DNA of 64,000 nucleotides from Bacillus sp. ISL-34 (GCF_018613325.1 NZ_JAGGQJ010000005.1:124001-188000); one strand, 5' to 3'; counted from the first letter of the stretch, positions 41,924 to 51,191 are shown. Made by a program: numbers and translations. Notes: generated from the sequence alone by a model not told the origin.

Positions 41924-42832
41924 TTATTCTTCTATAGCAAATTTCAAACCTGTACTCGTAATGGCAATCAGTTCTTCATCGTGGCGGTCTATGCCATAAA
42001 CGAGTAATGTAACAAGCATATATATGGCTCTGAACCGGGCTAAGCTCTCTGTTTCCTTTTCGATTTCACCATAGATTTCGAAAAAAGCTCTGCGCACCTC
42101 TTTTGGGAAATAACTGTATAAAAAGGAGAAATCAATGGCTGGATTCCCGATATGAACATCTCCCCAATCAATGATACCTGCGAGAACGCCTTCGTCATCA
42201 AGTAAAACATTCCGGATATGAATGTCTCCGTGAACGAGTGAAATCGGATGCTGAACATCCAATTCGCCTAAGGCTTCAACAAAATCCTTAACCGCCTGTG
42301 CCTGTTCAAAGTATCCTAGCTTTAATAGATTTGAGACATTTTCCATAAGTGATTCCTTTCGATAGGATACATCAAGCCTCATCATCCCATCAGGCTGCAC
42401 ACCTAAACGCATAGCCCTTTCCACAGGGAAACTGTGAAGAACCTTCAAAAAACGGGCAAACCTTTTTGCCGATTCAACCTTATTGGCATCTGATCCTTCT
42501 ACAGGCAAGTGTCCTTTTACCATTTTATAACCGGTAAAAGGATAAGGATACAGGGTACTTGGTTTCCCAAAAAAGATCGGTTCAGGGATAGCTAGCGGAA
42601 AAGTGCCTGCAATGGATGGCAAAAGCTGATTTTCCACCTGAATCAACGTAACTGCAATAGGGCGGCGGGGGAAACGGAATACAAATTGCCCATTGATTTG
42701 TATCACCGTGTTATCGAAACCCTCCCCAAGTTGCTTGATCTCTTTCAACTCAATTTCCGGAAACTGCAGCAATATCAATTTCCCTGCCAGCTCCAGCGAA
42801 ACTGGATATTCTGCCAACCAAGGCTTTTCCAC
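41924..42832 (-). CDS. APH-family small-molecule phosphotransferase
   Basis: A 302-residue kinase of the aminoglycoside/choline phosphotransferase fold. The catalytic loop LVHGDIHIRNVLLDD (near residue 195) and metal-binding IIDWGDVHIGNPAIDF (near 215) are intact, as is an N-terminal VIQINGQFVFRFPRR strand with the ATP-binding region. Bacillus genomes hold many such chromosomal kinases; most have unknown substrates, so antibiotic resistance should not be assumed. It sits between a DEAD-box helicase gene (16-bp gap) and the methyltransferase gene. Confidence 0.85.
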   Translation of the reverse strand: MEKPWLAEYPVSLELAGKLILLQFPEIELKEIKQLGEGFDNTVIQINGQFVFRFPRRPIAVTLIQVENQLLPSIAGTFPLAIPEPIFFGKPSTLYPYPFTGYKMVKGHLPVEGSDANKVESAKRFARFLKVLHSFPVERAMRLGVQPDGMMRLDVSYRKESLMENVSNLLKLGYFEQAQAVKDFVEALGELDVQHPISLVHGDIHIRNVLLDDEGVLAGIIDWGDVHIGNPAIDFSFLYSYFPKEVRRAFFEIYGEIEKETESLARFRAIYMLVTLLVYGIDRHDEELIAITSTGLKFAIEE

Positions 42833-42847
42833 TCCCGTCTCCCCCTT

Positions 42848-44443
42848 TTACCGGTTTCTCCCTCTAGAAAAGCTTCCAGATCCACCCCTGCGATTACTTG
42901 GCCCTTGTGTACTAGTTGATCTACGGCTGTCTCTTTGATCTCCCCGTAGATTGTCACGCTTTGGCCCACGGCTGTCTTGGCGATCTCCTCGTGAATTACT
43001 CTCACGCTTGGGTCCGCGGCTGTTTTCGGTGCGGCTTCCCCGTGAATCGTCACGTTTGAGTCCGCTGCTTTCCATCCGGCCTCCACGTGAATCATCACGT
43101 TTTGGTCCGCGGCTGTTTTCCATCCGGCCTCCACGTGGTTTCTCCCTCTCGAATTCACGATTGTCCGCTTGGTTTGCAGAACGGTGACTGCCCCGATTCG
43201 GTCCTCTCGTATCTATCCGTTCCCGGTGTTTCCTTCCCCCTCCCGAATGCGGTCGGCGGGTACCCTCATCAGAAGATTCTTCATAGCGTTTCCTTTTTTG
43301 CCTCACCTCATCGGGTTGGAACATTTTCACTCCTTCAATCGTCCTTCTTTCGATTTTCATGGAGATCCCTTTTTCAATCTCGCTTAAAAGTTGTAAATCC
43401 TTCGTTGCTATGAAGGTTACAGCCAAGCCATTCTCACCCGCTCGGCCCGTCCGGCCAATTCGGTGGATGTAACTTTCTGCATCCTCGGGAACATCATAAT
43501 TAAACACATGTGTCACGCCTTCTACATCGAGCCCTCGTGCAGCAACGTCCGTTGCCACTAAATATTGAAGCTTTGCGTCTCTGAAGTTTTTCATGACACG
43601 TTCCCGCTTTGCCTGTGAAAGGTCACCATGAAGCTCTTCAGAATTGAATCCAGCTGCCTTCAGGGCATCATTCAAAACCGAAACGCGACGTTTTGTACGG
43701 CAAAATATGATCGCAAGGTATGGCTGTTCTTCTTTGATCATGTTGATTAATGAAGACTGTTTGGCACGATCGGTGGTCTCGATGACAAGCTGCCTGATTT
43801 TCTCGACCGTTACTTGCTCAGCCTTCACAGCGGCAGTCAATGGTTTAGTCATGTAGCGTTTAGCCAATTGATGCACCTGTTCGGGCATCGTCGCTGAAAA
43901 GAGCAGCGTTTGGCGCTCCTCTGGAAGCTGTCCCATGATCTCTTCCACTTCTGGTAAAAACCCAATATGAAGCATTTGATCAGCTTCATCCAACACGAGT
44001 GTTCCGGTTTGTGAGAGGTCGATGGTGCCTCTTCGTAAATGATCTAATAACCTGCCTGGCGTGGCGACCACCACGGAGATGTTTCTTGTCAGCTTTTTCA
44101 TTTGCTGCTCGACATCCTGTCCGCCATAAACTGCAAGCACTTGAAGTCCTTCGATTTCATTAGCGAATTTTTTCAATTCAGCAGTGATTTGCAAAGCCAA
44201 TTCCCTGGTCGGCGTGACGATCAGGGATTGTATGTGGGATGCGGCGGGATCGACTTTTTCCAGGATTGGCAGCAAAAATGCCAACGTCTTCCCCGTCCCC
44301 GTCTGCGCCTTCGCGATGACATCCCTTCCAGCAAGGATATCCGGTATCGATTTCTCCTGGATTGGGGTAGGGGAGGATATTCCTATTTGCTTTAATATGT
44401 TGTTAATCGCCGGGCTGACGCCGAGGTCGATGAATTCCGTCAT
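42848..44443 (-). CDS. DEAD-box RNA helicase with Arg/Gly/Ser-rich tail
   Basis: A 531-residue helicase. Motifs in order: Q motif [19 protein letters not shown], Ia [35 protein letters not shown] and [10 protein letters not shown]. After about residue 380 the chain is low-complexity, basic and rich in R-G-x and D-S-R-G-P-K-R repeats, encoded by imperfect DNA tandem repeats at about 42,950-43,150; such tails bind RNA or ribosomal particles. Related to Bacillus CshA/CshB-type helicases of cold adaptation and mRNA decay, but I would not assign one symbol. Confidence 0.92.
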   Translation of the reverse strand: MTEFIDLGVSPAINNILKQIGISSPTPIQEKSIPDILAGRDVIAKAQTGTGKTLAFLLPILEKVDPAASHIQSLIVTPTRELALQITAELKKFANEIEGLQVLAVYGGQDVEQQMKKLTRNISVVVATPGRLLDHLRRGTIDLSQTGTLVLDEADQMLHIGFLPEVEEIMGQLPEERQTLLFSATMPEQVHQLAKRYMTKPLTAAVKAEQVTVEKIRQLVIETTDRAKQSSLINMIKEEQPYLAIIFCRTKRRVSVLNDALKAAGFNSEELHGDLSQAKRERVMKNFRDAKLQYLVATDVAARGLDVEGVTHVFNYDVPEDAESYIHRIGRTGRAGENGLAVTFIATKDLQLLSEIEKGISMKIERRTIEGVKMFQPDEVRQKRKRYEESSDEGTRRPHSGGGRKHRERIDTRGPNRGSHRSANQADNREFEREKPRGGRMENSRGPKRDDSRGGRMESSGLKRDDSRGSRTENSRGPKRESNSRGDRQDSRGPKRDNLRGDQRDSRRSTSTQGPSNRRGGSGSFSRGRNR

Positions 44444-44618
44444 GTATATGCCTACTTTCTGAATTTCTTCATTTTATTGACTGATAAATCCACTGTAATG
44501 GTAACAGCTTCCTTGAATTCATGTCATTCTCCTTAGTCTAAGCTATTTGTTAGTATATCATTATCTATTTTCGAGAAAACCTGTACCTTAAAATTTTTCA
44601 TCCTATTGTACTTTAGTT

Positions 44619-44715
44619 GTTTTTCTAATATAATTTATAAGATTATCCAATCGGGCTACTTACTTGAAAAGGGTAAGCATTTCCTCCTTGTAGATTTTTG
44701 CAAGGATTTTTTGTA
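44619..44715 (+). promoter_or_regulatory. Promoter and possible attenuator ahead of the purine permease gene
   Basis: A TTGTTT...TATAAG promoter-like pair lies near 44,619-44,642. It is followed by a small CTTAC/GTAAG hairpin (44,659-44,677) and then TCCTTG/CAAGGA with six T residues (44,685-44,713), a terminator-like hairpin that ends about 20 bases before the start codon. The conserved core of a purine riboswitch is not recognisable. Confidence 0.4.
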
Positions 44716-44735
44716 TATAAAAAAGGAGTGACCGC

Positions 44736-46028
44736 ATGTTTAATTTAAAAGAACGGAATTCAAATATAAAGACGGAAGTACTTGCGGGGCTTACAACCTT
44801 TTTAACACTGGCTTATATCATCGTTGTAAACCCCATGATCCTTTCTGATGCCGGTGTTCCATTCGACCAGGCATTCACAGCAACCATAATCGCAATAATA
44901 ATCGGTACCCTATGCATGGCCTTTTTAGCCAATTACCCAATTGTCATAGCACCGGCAATGGGATTGAATGCTTATTTTGCATACTCGGTACTGGGAACCC
45001 ATGATATTTCATACACAGTTGCCTTCTCTGCAGTCTTTGTTACCGGTATCATCTTTATCCTTTTATCCCTTACCTCTTTCCGCTCAAAATTGATCGAGGC
45101 CATCCCAAATAACTTGAAGCATGCAATCAGTGCCGGAATCGGGCTTTTCATCACCTTCATCGGACTGCGTTTGTCAGGTGTCGTCACACAGCATGAATCC
45201 AACCTGGTTACCCTCGGAAGCTTCACGGATCCCAGTGTGGCGCTTACATTGGTAGGTTTGGTCATAACGATTGTGCTGATCGTTCGCAATGTGCAGGGAG
45301 CGATATTCATCGGAATGATCGTTACTGCCATAATCGCTTTCTTTACAGGCCAATTGGAAATTAACGGACTAGTTTCCACCCCTTCCTTACCTGAAGGGAT
45401 AATAGTCGCCAATCCAATCACATCCATCGCCGATGTCATTAACTACGGGCTTTATGGCGTCGTCTTCTCCATTTTGCTTGTAATGCTTTTCGATACGACC
45501 GGTGCTTTATTAGGCATTGTCCGGCAAGCTGGATTGCTGAAGGAGAATAAGCTTGAAAAATCCGGCAGTGCCTTCTTTGCAGATTCTATCGGCACTACTG
45601 TCGGCGCCATGTTCGGCACAAGCCCGACAGCTGCCTCGGTTGAATCATCAGCTGGTGTAGGGGCGGGCGGCAAGACAGGTTTAACCGCGTTGGTGGTGGC
45701 CATCCTTTTCTTAATAACCGCCTTCTTCAGCCCACTGATAGGAGCTGTCTCAAATGTAGCGGCAATCACGGCACCTAGCTTGATCATCGTCGGAAGCATG
45801 ATGATTAAAAGCATTAATGAAATTGACTGGACACACTTTGATGAATCATTCCCAGCCTTTTTGGTCATTGTCGCCATGCCTTTAACATCAAGCATCGCCA
45901 ACGGGATCGCACTCGGATTCATCGCCTATCCCATATTAAAAATGGCGAGAGGCAAATTCCGTGAAGTGCATCCGTTCGTCTACATGTTTGCCGTTCTATT
46001 CCTTTACCAACTGATTTTCCTGGCTTGA
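44736..46028 (+). CDS. NCS2-family purine permease (PbuG/AzgA-like)
   Basis: A 430-residue polytopic permease for hypoxanthine, guanine or adenine. It begins FNLKERNSNIKTEVLAGLTTF with LTLAYIIVVNP just after, the AzgA-type pattern; VIAPAMGLNAYFAY (near 72), ISAGIGLFITFIGL (near 130), and SPTAASVESSAGVGAGGKTG (near 298) are the other family signatures. About twelve to fourteen membrane segments. Ribosome site AAAAGGAG. Ends at a strong bidirectional terminator. The leader contains a terminator-like hairpin, suggesting regulation by attenuation. Confidence 0.9.
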   Translation: MFNLKERNSNIKTEVLAGLTTFLTLAYIIVVNPMILSDAGVPFDQAFTATIIAIIIGTLCMAFLANYPIVIAPAMGLNAYFAYSVLGTHDISYTVAFSAVFVTGIIFILLSLTSFRSKLIEAIPNNLKHAISAGIGLFITFIGLRLSGVVTQHESNLVTLGSFTDPSVALTLVGLVITIVLIVRNVQGAIFIGMIVTAIIAFFTGQLEINGLVSTPSLPEGIIVANPITSIADVINYGLYGVVFSILLVMLFDTTGALLGIVRQAGLLKENKLEKSGSAFFADSIGTTVGAMFGTSPTAASVESSAGVGAGGKTGLTALVVAILFLITAFFSPLIGAVSNVAAITAPSLIIVGSMMIKSINEIDWTHFDESFPAFLVIVAMPLTSSIANGIALGFIAYPILKMARGKFREVHPFVYMFAVLFLYQLIFLA

Positions 46029-46060
46029 TCATTATCCTTAAGGGCATCATGGGATAAAAA

Positions 46061-46103
46061 AAAGGAGTGTTCAATTCATGTTAATTGAACACTCCTTTAT
46101 TTG
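46061..46103 (+). terminator. Terminator of the purine permease gene
   Basis: Perfect 16-bp stem AAAGGAGTGTTCAATT / AATTGAACACTCCTTT, A run before and T-rich sequence after. Confidence 0.85.
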
Positions 46104-46228
46104 TTTACGTGCAATTATTTTATGACGTTATCCATCCGCTTACCTTTAATTACACTTGGTACTCCAACTGCCGTGCAATTATCGGTTCAACAGGGTTGTG
46201 TCATTCTTTATAACCCCCGCAAAGAAAA

Positions 46229-46263
46229 AGGAGGATATCCAACATAACATCAAATATCCTCCT
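46229..46263 (-). terminator. Terminator of the parM-parR-like operon
   Basis: AGGAGGATAT / ATATCCTCCT stem, followed on the minus strand by TTTTTCTTT; six bases beyond the ParR-like stop codon. Confidence 0.8.
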
Positions 46264-46268
46264 ACAGT

Positions 46269-46808
46269 TCACTGGTTCATTTGATCAAGGAAATCACCCA
46301 GGAGATCGTCAAGATTTTCCTCTTCCGGTTCGGTTTCTTCCTCTTGTTGTGAGGGTTCATCCAAATTCCAAGCAAAGTCATCCAGATCTTTCTTAGGTAA
46401 GTCTTCCTTGACCTCCTCCACTTCCCTTTCTTCAAGCTCAACCTGCATATATTCCTCATTCGATCCATTACTGTTCAAAGAGGCAAGCAAGGCGGTAGCT
46501 CGTAAAGGATCGGATAAAAGGTTGTACATTATCGTTCCAAGCATAGCTTCTGAGTGGGAATGCTTGAGCCAATCACGCTGAGATTTGCTTAGCTTGTTCG
46601 GCATGGGCAGGGCAATCATTTCCCGATCCTGATGGGTGGATTGCCCGACTCCATCAAGAACATACTCAGCAATTTTACTGGAAAAATTCCTTCTTTCCGT
46701 TTCCTTCAATTTCTGCAGCTGTCTTAACGTATAATCTGATACATCCGAAGGGATACGAAAAGTGATGGCTTGTCCTCTTTTAATTTCAGAAGAAGCTGTT
46801 TTTTTCAT
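46269..46808 (-). CDS. ParR-like partner of the ParM actin
   Basis: A 179-residue protein. The N-terminal about 60 residues (KRGQAITFRIPSDVSDYTLR, QLQKLKETERRNFSSKIAEY) are basic and look like a ribbon-helix-helix DNA-binding domain, as in ParR adaptor proteins. The C-terminal 60 residues are extremely acidic (EEREVEEVKEDLPKKDLDDF and EEENLDDLLGDF), ending in a hydrophobic/acidic helix that could contact the actin filament end. Encoded 8 bp after the ParM-like gene and closed by a terminator. The name comes from context and layout, since ParR sequences diverge strongly. Confidence 0.7.
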   Translation of the reverse strand: MKKTASSEIKRGQAITFRIPSDVSDYTLRQLQKLKETERRNFSSKIAEYVLDGVGQSTHQDREMIALPMPNKLSKSQRDWLKHSHSEAMLGTIMYNLLSDPLRATALLASLNSNGSNEEYMQVELEEREVEEVKEDLPKKDLDDFAWNLDEPSQQEEETEPEEENLDDLLGDFLDQMNQ

Positions 46809-46816
46809 TCTCTCAC

Positions 46817-48010
46817 CTATTTAATAGAACCCGTTCTTTGTTCTTTCTTCTTTTGCTGGGACTGATTCTGTTCCTTTGAATTCCGGCGATTAAAATCCGA
46901 AATCAATTTATAATAGGCGTTTGCCATCATCCAAACGCTTTCCCGTTCATCTTCGAAAAAGTCTATATTGTAGCCATCAAAATTTTGATTCAATGTTTTC
47001 AAGTAATCTTTCAGGACAATCGATCCCCCGCCTACAAAATAGCAGATTTCCGTTTGGGAATTTTTTTGCCATACGTTGCGCAGGTGACGATATTGCTTTT
47101 TGGCCAGTTCACCTAAAATGCGGTCGACGATATCATGGACGCTTGTCCTGCTTCCTCGAACCATAATATGATTGCGATCATTTTTCTTCGTGATGATTTC
47201 AACGACGTCGCGCCTGCTATCCAACTCGACACCATGTTTCTTCCTGATTTCTTCACGAATCGATTCAAGGGCTTCAGCTACTCCTAAATTGAATCCTTGT
47301 GCTTTATCATCGTCAACTTTACGATTTTTAATGACCGCGATATCCGTAGATAATCCACCGATATCCTGAATGAGTATTCTTCTATCTATTAATTCACGGT
47401 TAATGATATTCAAATCTTTATCCATGACCAAATTTATGTATGCAGCGAAGCCCTCTGGATAGACTTTCACTTCATCAAATTTGATATTAACCTTCATGCC
47501 TTGGTATTTAGGGGTAATCAAAAATTCCACCTGATGGACAGATCCGAGTAATTTCGACCGATACCCGACGTCTTTTCCTTCTTTAACCTCACGAAGAGGC
47601 AAGCCTGTTCCAAGCGTATAATTGGCTTCCACAACGTTATTCACTTTTTTGAATGTATCATTGTTCCCCTGTTTGGCAGCGTCTAATGCCAGGGCAGCAA
47701 AAAGCATGACTAATGTTTGGTCTTCTTCTGATTTACTGCTTCCTAAATCCAGTTCGGTAGGATTATCGCTTTTTGTCGCCAAGTTCCCAACGCGATAAAT
47801 AGCATTATTATCTTGAAGGGCTGGTGAATGAACTCTGATATGAATCCCTTCCAATGGGTTTTTTTCATTAAGTTCCTCAATCCCTATGACAGGACGATCC
47901 TCTATGTCTTTTGCAATGACGTTCGGTATATAAAGTTCGGATTCTAGCTTTCCAAAAATAGCCTTGATGGCATCATTTCCTACGTCTACTGCTGCGATTC
48001 TAGAACTCAT
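46817..48010 (-). CDS. ParM/StbA-like bacterial actin
   Basis: A 397-residue actin-fold ATPase. Phosphate-1 loop AAVDVGNDAIKAIFG (residues 6-20), the phosphate-2 region IQDIGGLSTDIAVI (near 225-238) and the adenosine loop CYFVGGGSIVLKDYL (near 338-352) are intact. ParM-type proteins form dynamic filaments that push plasmids or other DNA apart when capped by ParR on a parC centromere. Here the partner gene follows directly and an array of palindromic repeats precedes the gene. Chromosomal setting is unusual for plasmid-type segregation; a resident integrated plasmid or a host role are both possible. Confidence 0.88.
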   Translation of the reverse strand: MSSRIAAVDVGNDAIKAIFGKLESELYIPNVIAKDIEDRPVIGIEELNEKNPLEGIHIRVHSPALQDNNAIYRVGNLATKSDNPTELDLGSSKSEEDQTLVMLFAALALDAAKQGNNDTFKKVNNVVEANYTLGTGLPLREVKEGKDVGYRSKLLGSVHQVEFLITPKYQGMKVNIKFDEVKVYPEGFAAYINLVMDKDLNIINRELIDRRILIQDIGGLSTDIAVIKNRKVDDDKAQGFNLGVAEALESIREEIRKKHGVELDSRRDVVEIITKKNDRNHIMVRGSRTSVHDIVDRILGELAKKQYRHLRNVWQKNSQTEICYFVGGGSIVLKDYLKTLNQNFDGYNIDFFEDERESVWMMANAYYKLISDFNRRNSKEQNQSQQKKKEQRTGSIK

Positions 48011-48135
48011 CTAAAAAACATCCCCTTTTTTATAGAAAAAAATTTAAGTGAAGCCTTCCCTTTAAGGATAGAAAAAGTTACCACGATAGTCAATCCTTCA
48101 TAAGTTGTAGCTATATTTGTCGAATTGTTTTCAAA

Positions 48136-48266
48136 TTGTTTACAATAGGGACAAATATGTATACACCTTATATATAGCTATGTTTACGTGTTTGTACACA
48201 TGTATACGTAATTGTGCACGATGCATCTTTTTTTGTTTACACGTATACGTTTTTGTACACAAACCA
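48136..48266. repeat. Centromere-like palindrome array 1, upstream of parM-like gene
   Basis: Iterated motifs on about 130 bases: TTTACA, TGTATACA (48,158-48,165), GTTTACG, TGTACACATGTATACG, GTGCAC, GTTTACACGTATACG and TGTACACAAAC. The composite unit GTTTACA-nGTATACn-TGTACAC is itself an inverted repeat. Located between the ParM start (48,010) and the neighbouring oxidoreductase remnant, it has the position and appearance of a parC site that also acts as operator. Confidence 0.65.
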
Positions 48267-48378
48267 TATATTGTATTTTTAATTGATCTTTCCCCCTGCA
48301 AAAATAAGCGTATAAATAGTGAATTTTATTATGGTAATAAATGGACGATTCACTAATGAACTATATAGAGGTATTCAA

Positions 48379-48935
48379 ATGACTGAGAAAAATACAGAAA
48401 CTTCCCAAATTCGGGAACCCTATTGGCGCAGTGCGTTAAATTCCCCTTCGTTTTCTAAACTAGATACAGATATAACCACTGACGTCTTAGTTGTAGGCAG
48501 CGGAATTACAGGGATTACTCAGCTAAACAAGGTATTAAAGTTACACTGATAGAGGCTGGCGAAATCCTTAACGGAACAACGGGACACACCACAGCATGGC
48601 CTGATTTACGATTTGTTTGTTCACTAAAACATGGTGAAGAAAAGCCAAACTATATTATGTAGCCAATTCAGAAGGAATGAGCTTATCAAAGATTTGGTAG
48701 AAGAACATTCCATTGAATGTAATTTGACGGCAATGGATACCTATATTCACGCGAATACTGATGAATATAAAAGTAAAATTCAAAATGAACTAAAAGCCTA
48801 TCGAAACTAGCCATTCGCGGGGATTATGCAGAAGAAATCCCTTTCTCATTTCCTTGTAAATCTTTCATGATCCAAGCACAGTTTCACCCCTTTAAAATAT
48901 TCAACGGCCCTCCTCTCCACGATTCTAGAAGCTGA
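48379..48935 (+). pseudogene. FAD-dependent oxidoreductase, broken duplicate
   Basis: Starts at ATG 48,379 with MTEKNTETSQIREPYWRSAL like the intact gene at 49,228, but frames shift repeatedly: a deletion after GITGIT (loses the SAYLLA segment), another after GHTTA, one after HGEEK, and others. Recognisable pieces include VLVVGSGITGIT, EAGEILNGTTGHTTA, VEEHSIECNLTAMDTYI and a final piece matching the FHPLKYLTALISTILES region, then it breaks off at about residue 220. The C-terminal half and Rieske domain are absent. Confidence 0.9.
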
Positions 48936-48985
48936 AAAAGTTTCCACGGTAGTCAATGCTTCATTAACAGTAGCTATAATTTTCG

Positions 48986-49117
48986 ATTGTTTACAATAGG
49001 GACAAACATGTATACACCTTATATAAAGCCATGTGTACGCATTTGTAAACACGTATACATATTCGTGTACAATTAATCTATTTTTGTTTACATGTATACA
49101 TAATTGTAAACAAACCA
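48986..49117. repeat. Centromere-like palindrome array 2, copy of array 1
   Basis: Same order as array 1 at an offset of about 850 bases: GTTTACAATAGGGACAAAC, TGTATACA, TGTGTACG, TGTAAACACGTATACA, CGTGTAC, GTTTACATGTATACAT and TGTAAACAAAC. Here the last unit is a cleaner inverted repeat (GTTTACA - TGTATACA - TGTAAAC). It now lies directly upstream of the intact FAD oxidoreductase gene. Confidence 0.65.
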
Positions 49118-49227
49118 AATAATGTATTTTTTTAATCTTTCTTCTTACAAAAATAAGCGTATAAATAGCGGATTTGGGTATGGTAATAAATGGACGATTC
49201 ACTAATGAACTGTATGGAGGTATTCAA

Positions 49228-50748
49228 ATGACTGAAAAAAATACAGACCTTCCCCGATTTCCGGAACCTTATTGGCGCAGTGCGTTAACTTTCCCTTCTT
49301 TTTCTAAACTAGATACAGATATAACCACTGATGTCTTAATAGTAGGCGGCGGAATTACTGGAATCACTTCTGCTTATCTACTAGCTAAACAAGGTGTTAA
49401 AGTCACTCTGATTGATGCTGGCGTAATCCTTAATGGAACGACAGGACACACTACAGCAAAAATCACGGCCCAGCATGGCTTGATATACGACCAGTTGATC
49501 ACTGACCATGGCGAAGAGAAGGCCAAACTTTATTATGAAGCCAATTCAGATGGAATGAAGCTAATCAAAGACTTGGTAGAAGAACATTCCATCGAATGTA
49601 ATTTGACTGCACAGGATGCCTATGTCTACGCAAATACTGATGAATATAAAAGCAAAATCCAAAATGAACTGAAAGCCTATCAAAAACTTGGCATTCGCGG
49701 GGATTATGCAGAGAGTATCCCTTTCTCCATTCCTTGTAAGGCTGCTGTGATAATGAAAGATCAAGCACAGTTTCATCCGTTGAAATACTTAACTGCCCTC
49801 ATTTCGACAATTCTCGAAAGTGGAGGCACCATTTATGAACGGACAACGGCAATGAAGATTGAAGATGGCGATCCACCGACCATTCTGACCGATACTGGAC
49901 ATACAATCAAAAGCAATCAGGTAATCGTTGCCTCCCACTTCCCTTTTAATGATGAAATGGGCTTATACTTTGCCCGTGTTCATGTAGATAGGTCCTATGT
50001 ACTCGGTATCAAGACTGAACAGGAATATCCAGGTGGGATGTATTACAGTGCAGACAGCCCTACCCGCTCCCTTCGCTATACGGAATTGGACAATGGGGAA
50101 AAACTTATACTAGTCAGCGGTGATGGTCATAAAACAGGTCAGGGCGTCCCGATGATCGAGCATTATGAAGCACTAAAGGACTTCAGTTCCCAATATTTCG
50201 ATGTGAAGGAAATTCCCTACCGCTGGTCGGCACAGGATATTGTGACACCGGATAATATCCCCTTCGTCGGACCAGTGACACCCAATCATCCAAACGTCCT
50301 GATAGCTACCGGCTATGCGAAATGGGGAATGACGAATGGATCGATTGCGGCCAAGATCTTAACTGACCGGGTTTTGCAAAGGGATAACCGGTATGCAGAC
50401 TTGTATGACCCAGCCCGTTTAAAAGGCATGAAGAATATAGTCCAAGATAATGCTGATGTAGCGAAGCATTTGATCAAAGGTAAATTGGCCGTCATTCATA
50501 AAACGCCTGAAGACATAGGAATTGATGAAGGAGCAGTCGTGAAGGTGAATGGAGACAAAGCTGGGTGTTACCGTGATCATGATGGTCAGCTTCATATTGT
50601 TGATTCTACATGTACACACATGGGGTGTGAAGTTGCCTGGAATAGCGGCGACCGTACTTGGGATTGCCCATGTCATGGCTCCCGCTACTCCATCGCTGGT
50701 GAAGTGTTAAATGGCCCTGCTGTCGAACCATTGAAAAAAATACGCTGA
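49228..50748 (+). CDS. FAD-dependent oxidoreductase with Rieske [2Fe-2S] domain (YhfW-like)
   Basis: 506 residues from ATG 49,228 (TGGAGG upstream). N-terminal FAD-binding domain of the DAO/glycine oxidase type: VLIVGGGITGITSAYLLAKQ, then VTLIDAG and LNGTTGHTTAKITAQHGLIYD. C-terminal Rieske domain with CTHMGCEVAWN...WDCPCHGSRY, giving the Cys-x-His...Cys-x-x-His ligands. Size and layout match B. subtilis YhfW; the substrate is unknown. The reading frame is open to 49,174, but the ATG there (MVINGRF) has no good ribosome site. An array of palindromic repeats lies upstream, and a broken duplicate of the gene precedes it. Confidence 0.9.
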   Translation: MTEKNTDLPRFPEPYWRSALTFPSFSKLDTDITTDVLIVGGGITGITSAYLLAKQGVKVTLIDAGVILNGTTGHTTAKITAQHGLIYDQLITDHGEEKAKLYYEANSDGMKLIKDLVEEHSIECNLTAQDAYVYANTDEYKSKIQNELKAYQKLGIRGDYAESIPFSIPCKAAVIMKDQAQFHPLKYLTALISTILESGGTIYERTTAMKIEDGDPPTILTDTGHTIKSNQVIVASHFPFNDEMGLYFARVHVDRSYVLGIKTEQEYPGGMYYSADSPTRSLRYTELDNGEKLILVSGDGHKTGQGVPMIEHYEALKDFSSQYFDVKEIPYRWSAQDIVTPDNIPFVGPVTPNHPNVLIATGYAKWGMTNGSIAAKILTDRVLQRDNRYADLYDPARLKGMKNIVQDNADVAKHLIKGKLAVIHKTPEDIGIDEGAVVKVNGDKAGCYRDHDGQLHIVDSTCTHMGCEVAWNSGDRTWDCPCHGSRYSIAGEVLNGPAVEPLKKIR

Positions 50749-50858
50749 TGGTCATCGTGATTTTATCTAATATTCGACTGGGCCCGCCGTTTTCCTTATA
50801 CTGAAGTTACTGCATGGTTGAATGGTTGCAAATAACTCTGAAAAGGATTGAATTGAAC

Positions 50859-51053
50859 ATGAACGGTAAAAATCGGAAAGATATTACCCCAGGTACCTCT
50901 GTGGACATTGTGCTTAAAGCAGATCAACGCAGCGGAAAACTGACAAGCGGCACTGTAAAGGATATTTTGACCAACTCCAGCACTCACCCTCATGGAATTA
51001 AAGTAAGATTGACTGATGGCCAGGTTGGCAGGGTTCAAGTCATTCATAAGTAA
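50859..51053 (+). CDS. ywbE: YwbE family small protein
   Basis: 64 residues from ATG 50,859 (AAAAGGATTG upstream): NGKNRKDITPGTSVDIVLKA, DQRSGKLTSGTVKDIL and HPHGIKVRLTDGQVGRVQVI. This is the whole conserved YwbE family (DUF2196), small basic beta-rich proteins of unknown function. Monocistronic, followed by a terminator. An in-frame start at 50,814 lacks a ribosome site and would add a non-conserved extension. Confidence 0.9.
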   Translation: MNGKNRKDITPGTSVDIVLKADQRSGKLTSGTVKDILTNSSTHPHGIKVRLTDGQVGRVQVIHK

Positions 51054-51055
51054 TG

Positions 51056-51084
51056 CGCACTCGGTCCAGGCCGAGTGTTTTTTT
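51056..51084 (+). terminator. Terminator of ywbE
   Basis: CACTCGG / CCGAGTG stem with a TCCAGG-type loop and a run of seven T. Confidence 0.85.
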
Positions 51085-51191
51085 GTGATCATTCGACCGA
51101 ATTAATGACAATGGGATATTTCAATCATGTTTCCCGTTCATAATTCGTACAATAGGGGTGAGATTATCTCTTTAAAAAGGCTGGTGTCAAA

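Noticed and set aside
44590-44735. Purine riboswitch ahead of the NCS2 permease
   Set aside because: The conserved loop and junction sequences of the purine aptamer are not found; only generic hairpins are seen.
48136-49117. Possible CRISPR array in the palindrome-rich stretches
   Set aside because: Units are short palindromes with irregular spacing and no unique spacers of constant length; position fits operator/centromere sites instead.
49174-49227. Upstream in-frame extension of the FAD/Rieske oxidoreductase
   Set aside because: The ATG at 49,228 has TGGAGG at correct spacing and begins the region shared with YhfW-like proteins; the extension has no ribosome site, although its DNA is conserved in the duplicated copy because both come from the same duplication.
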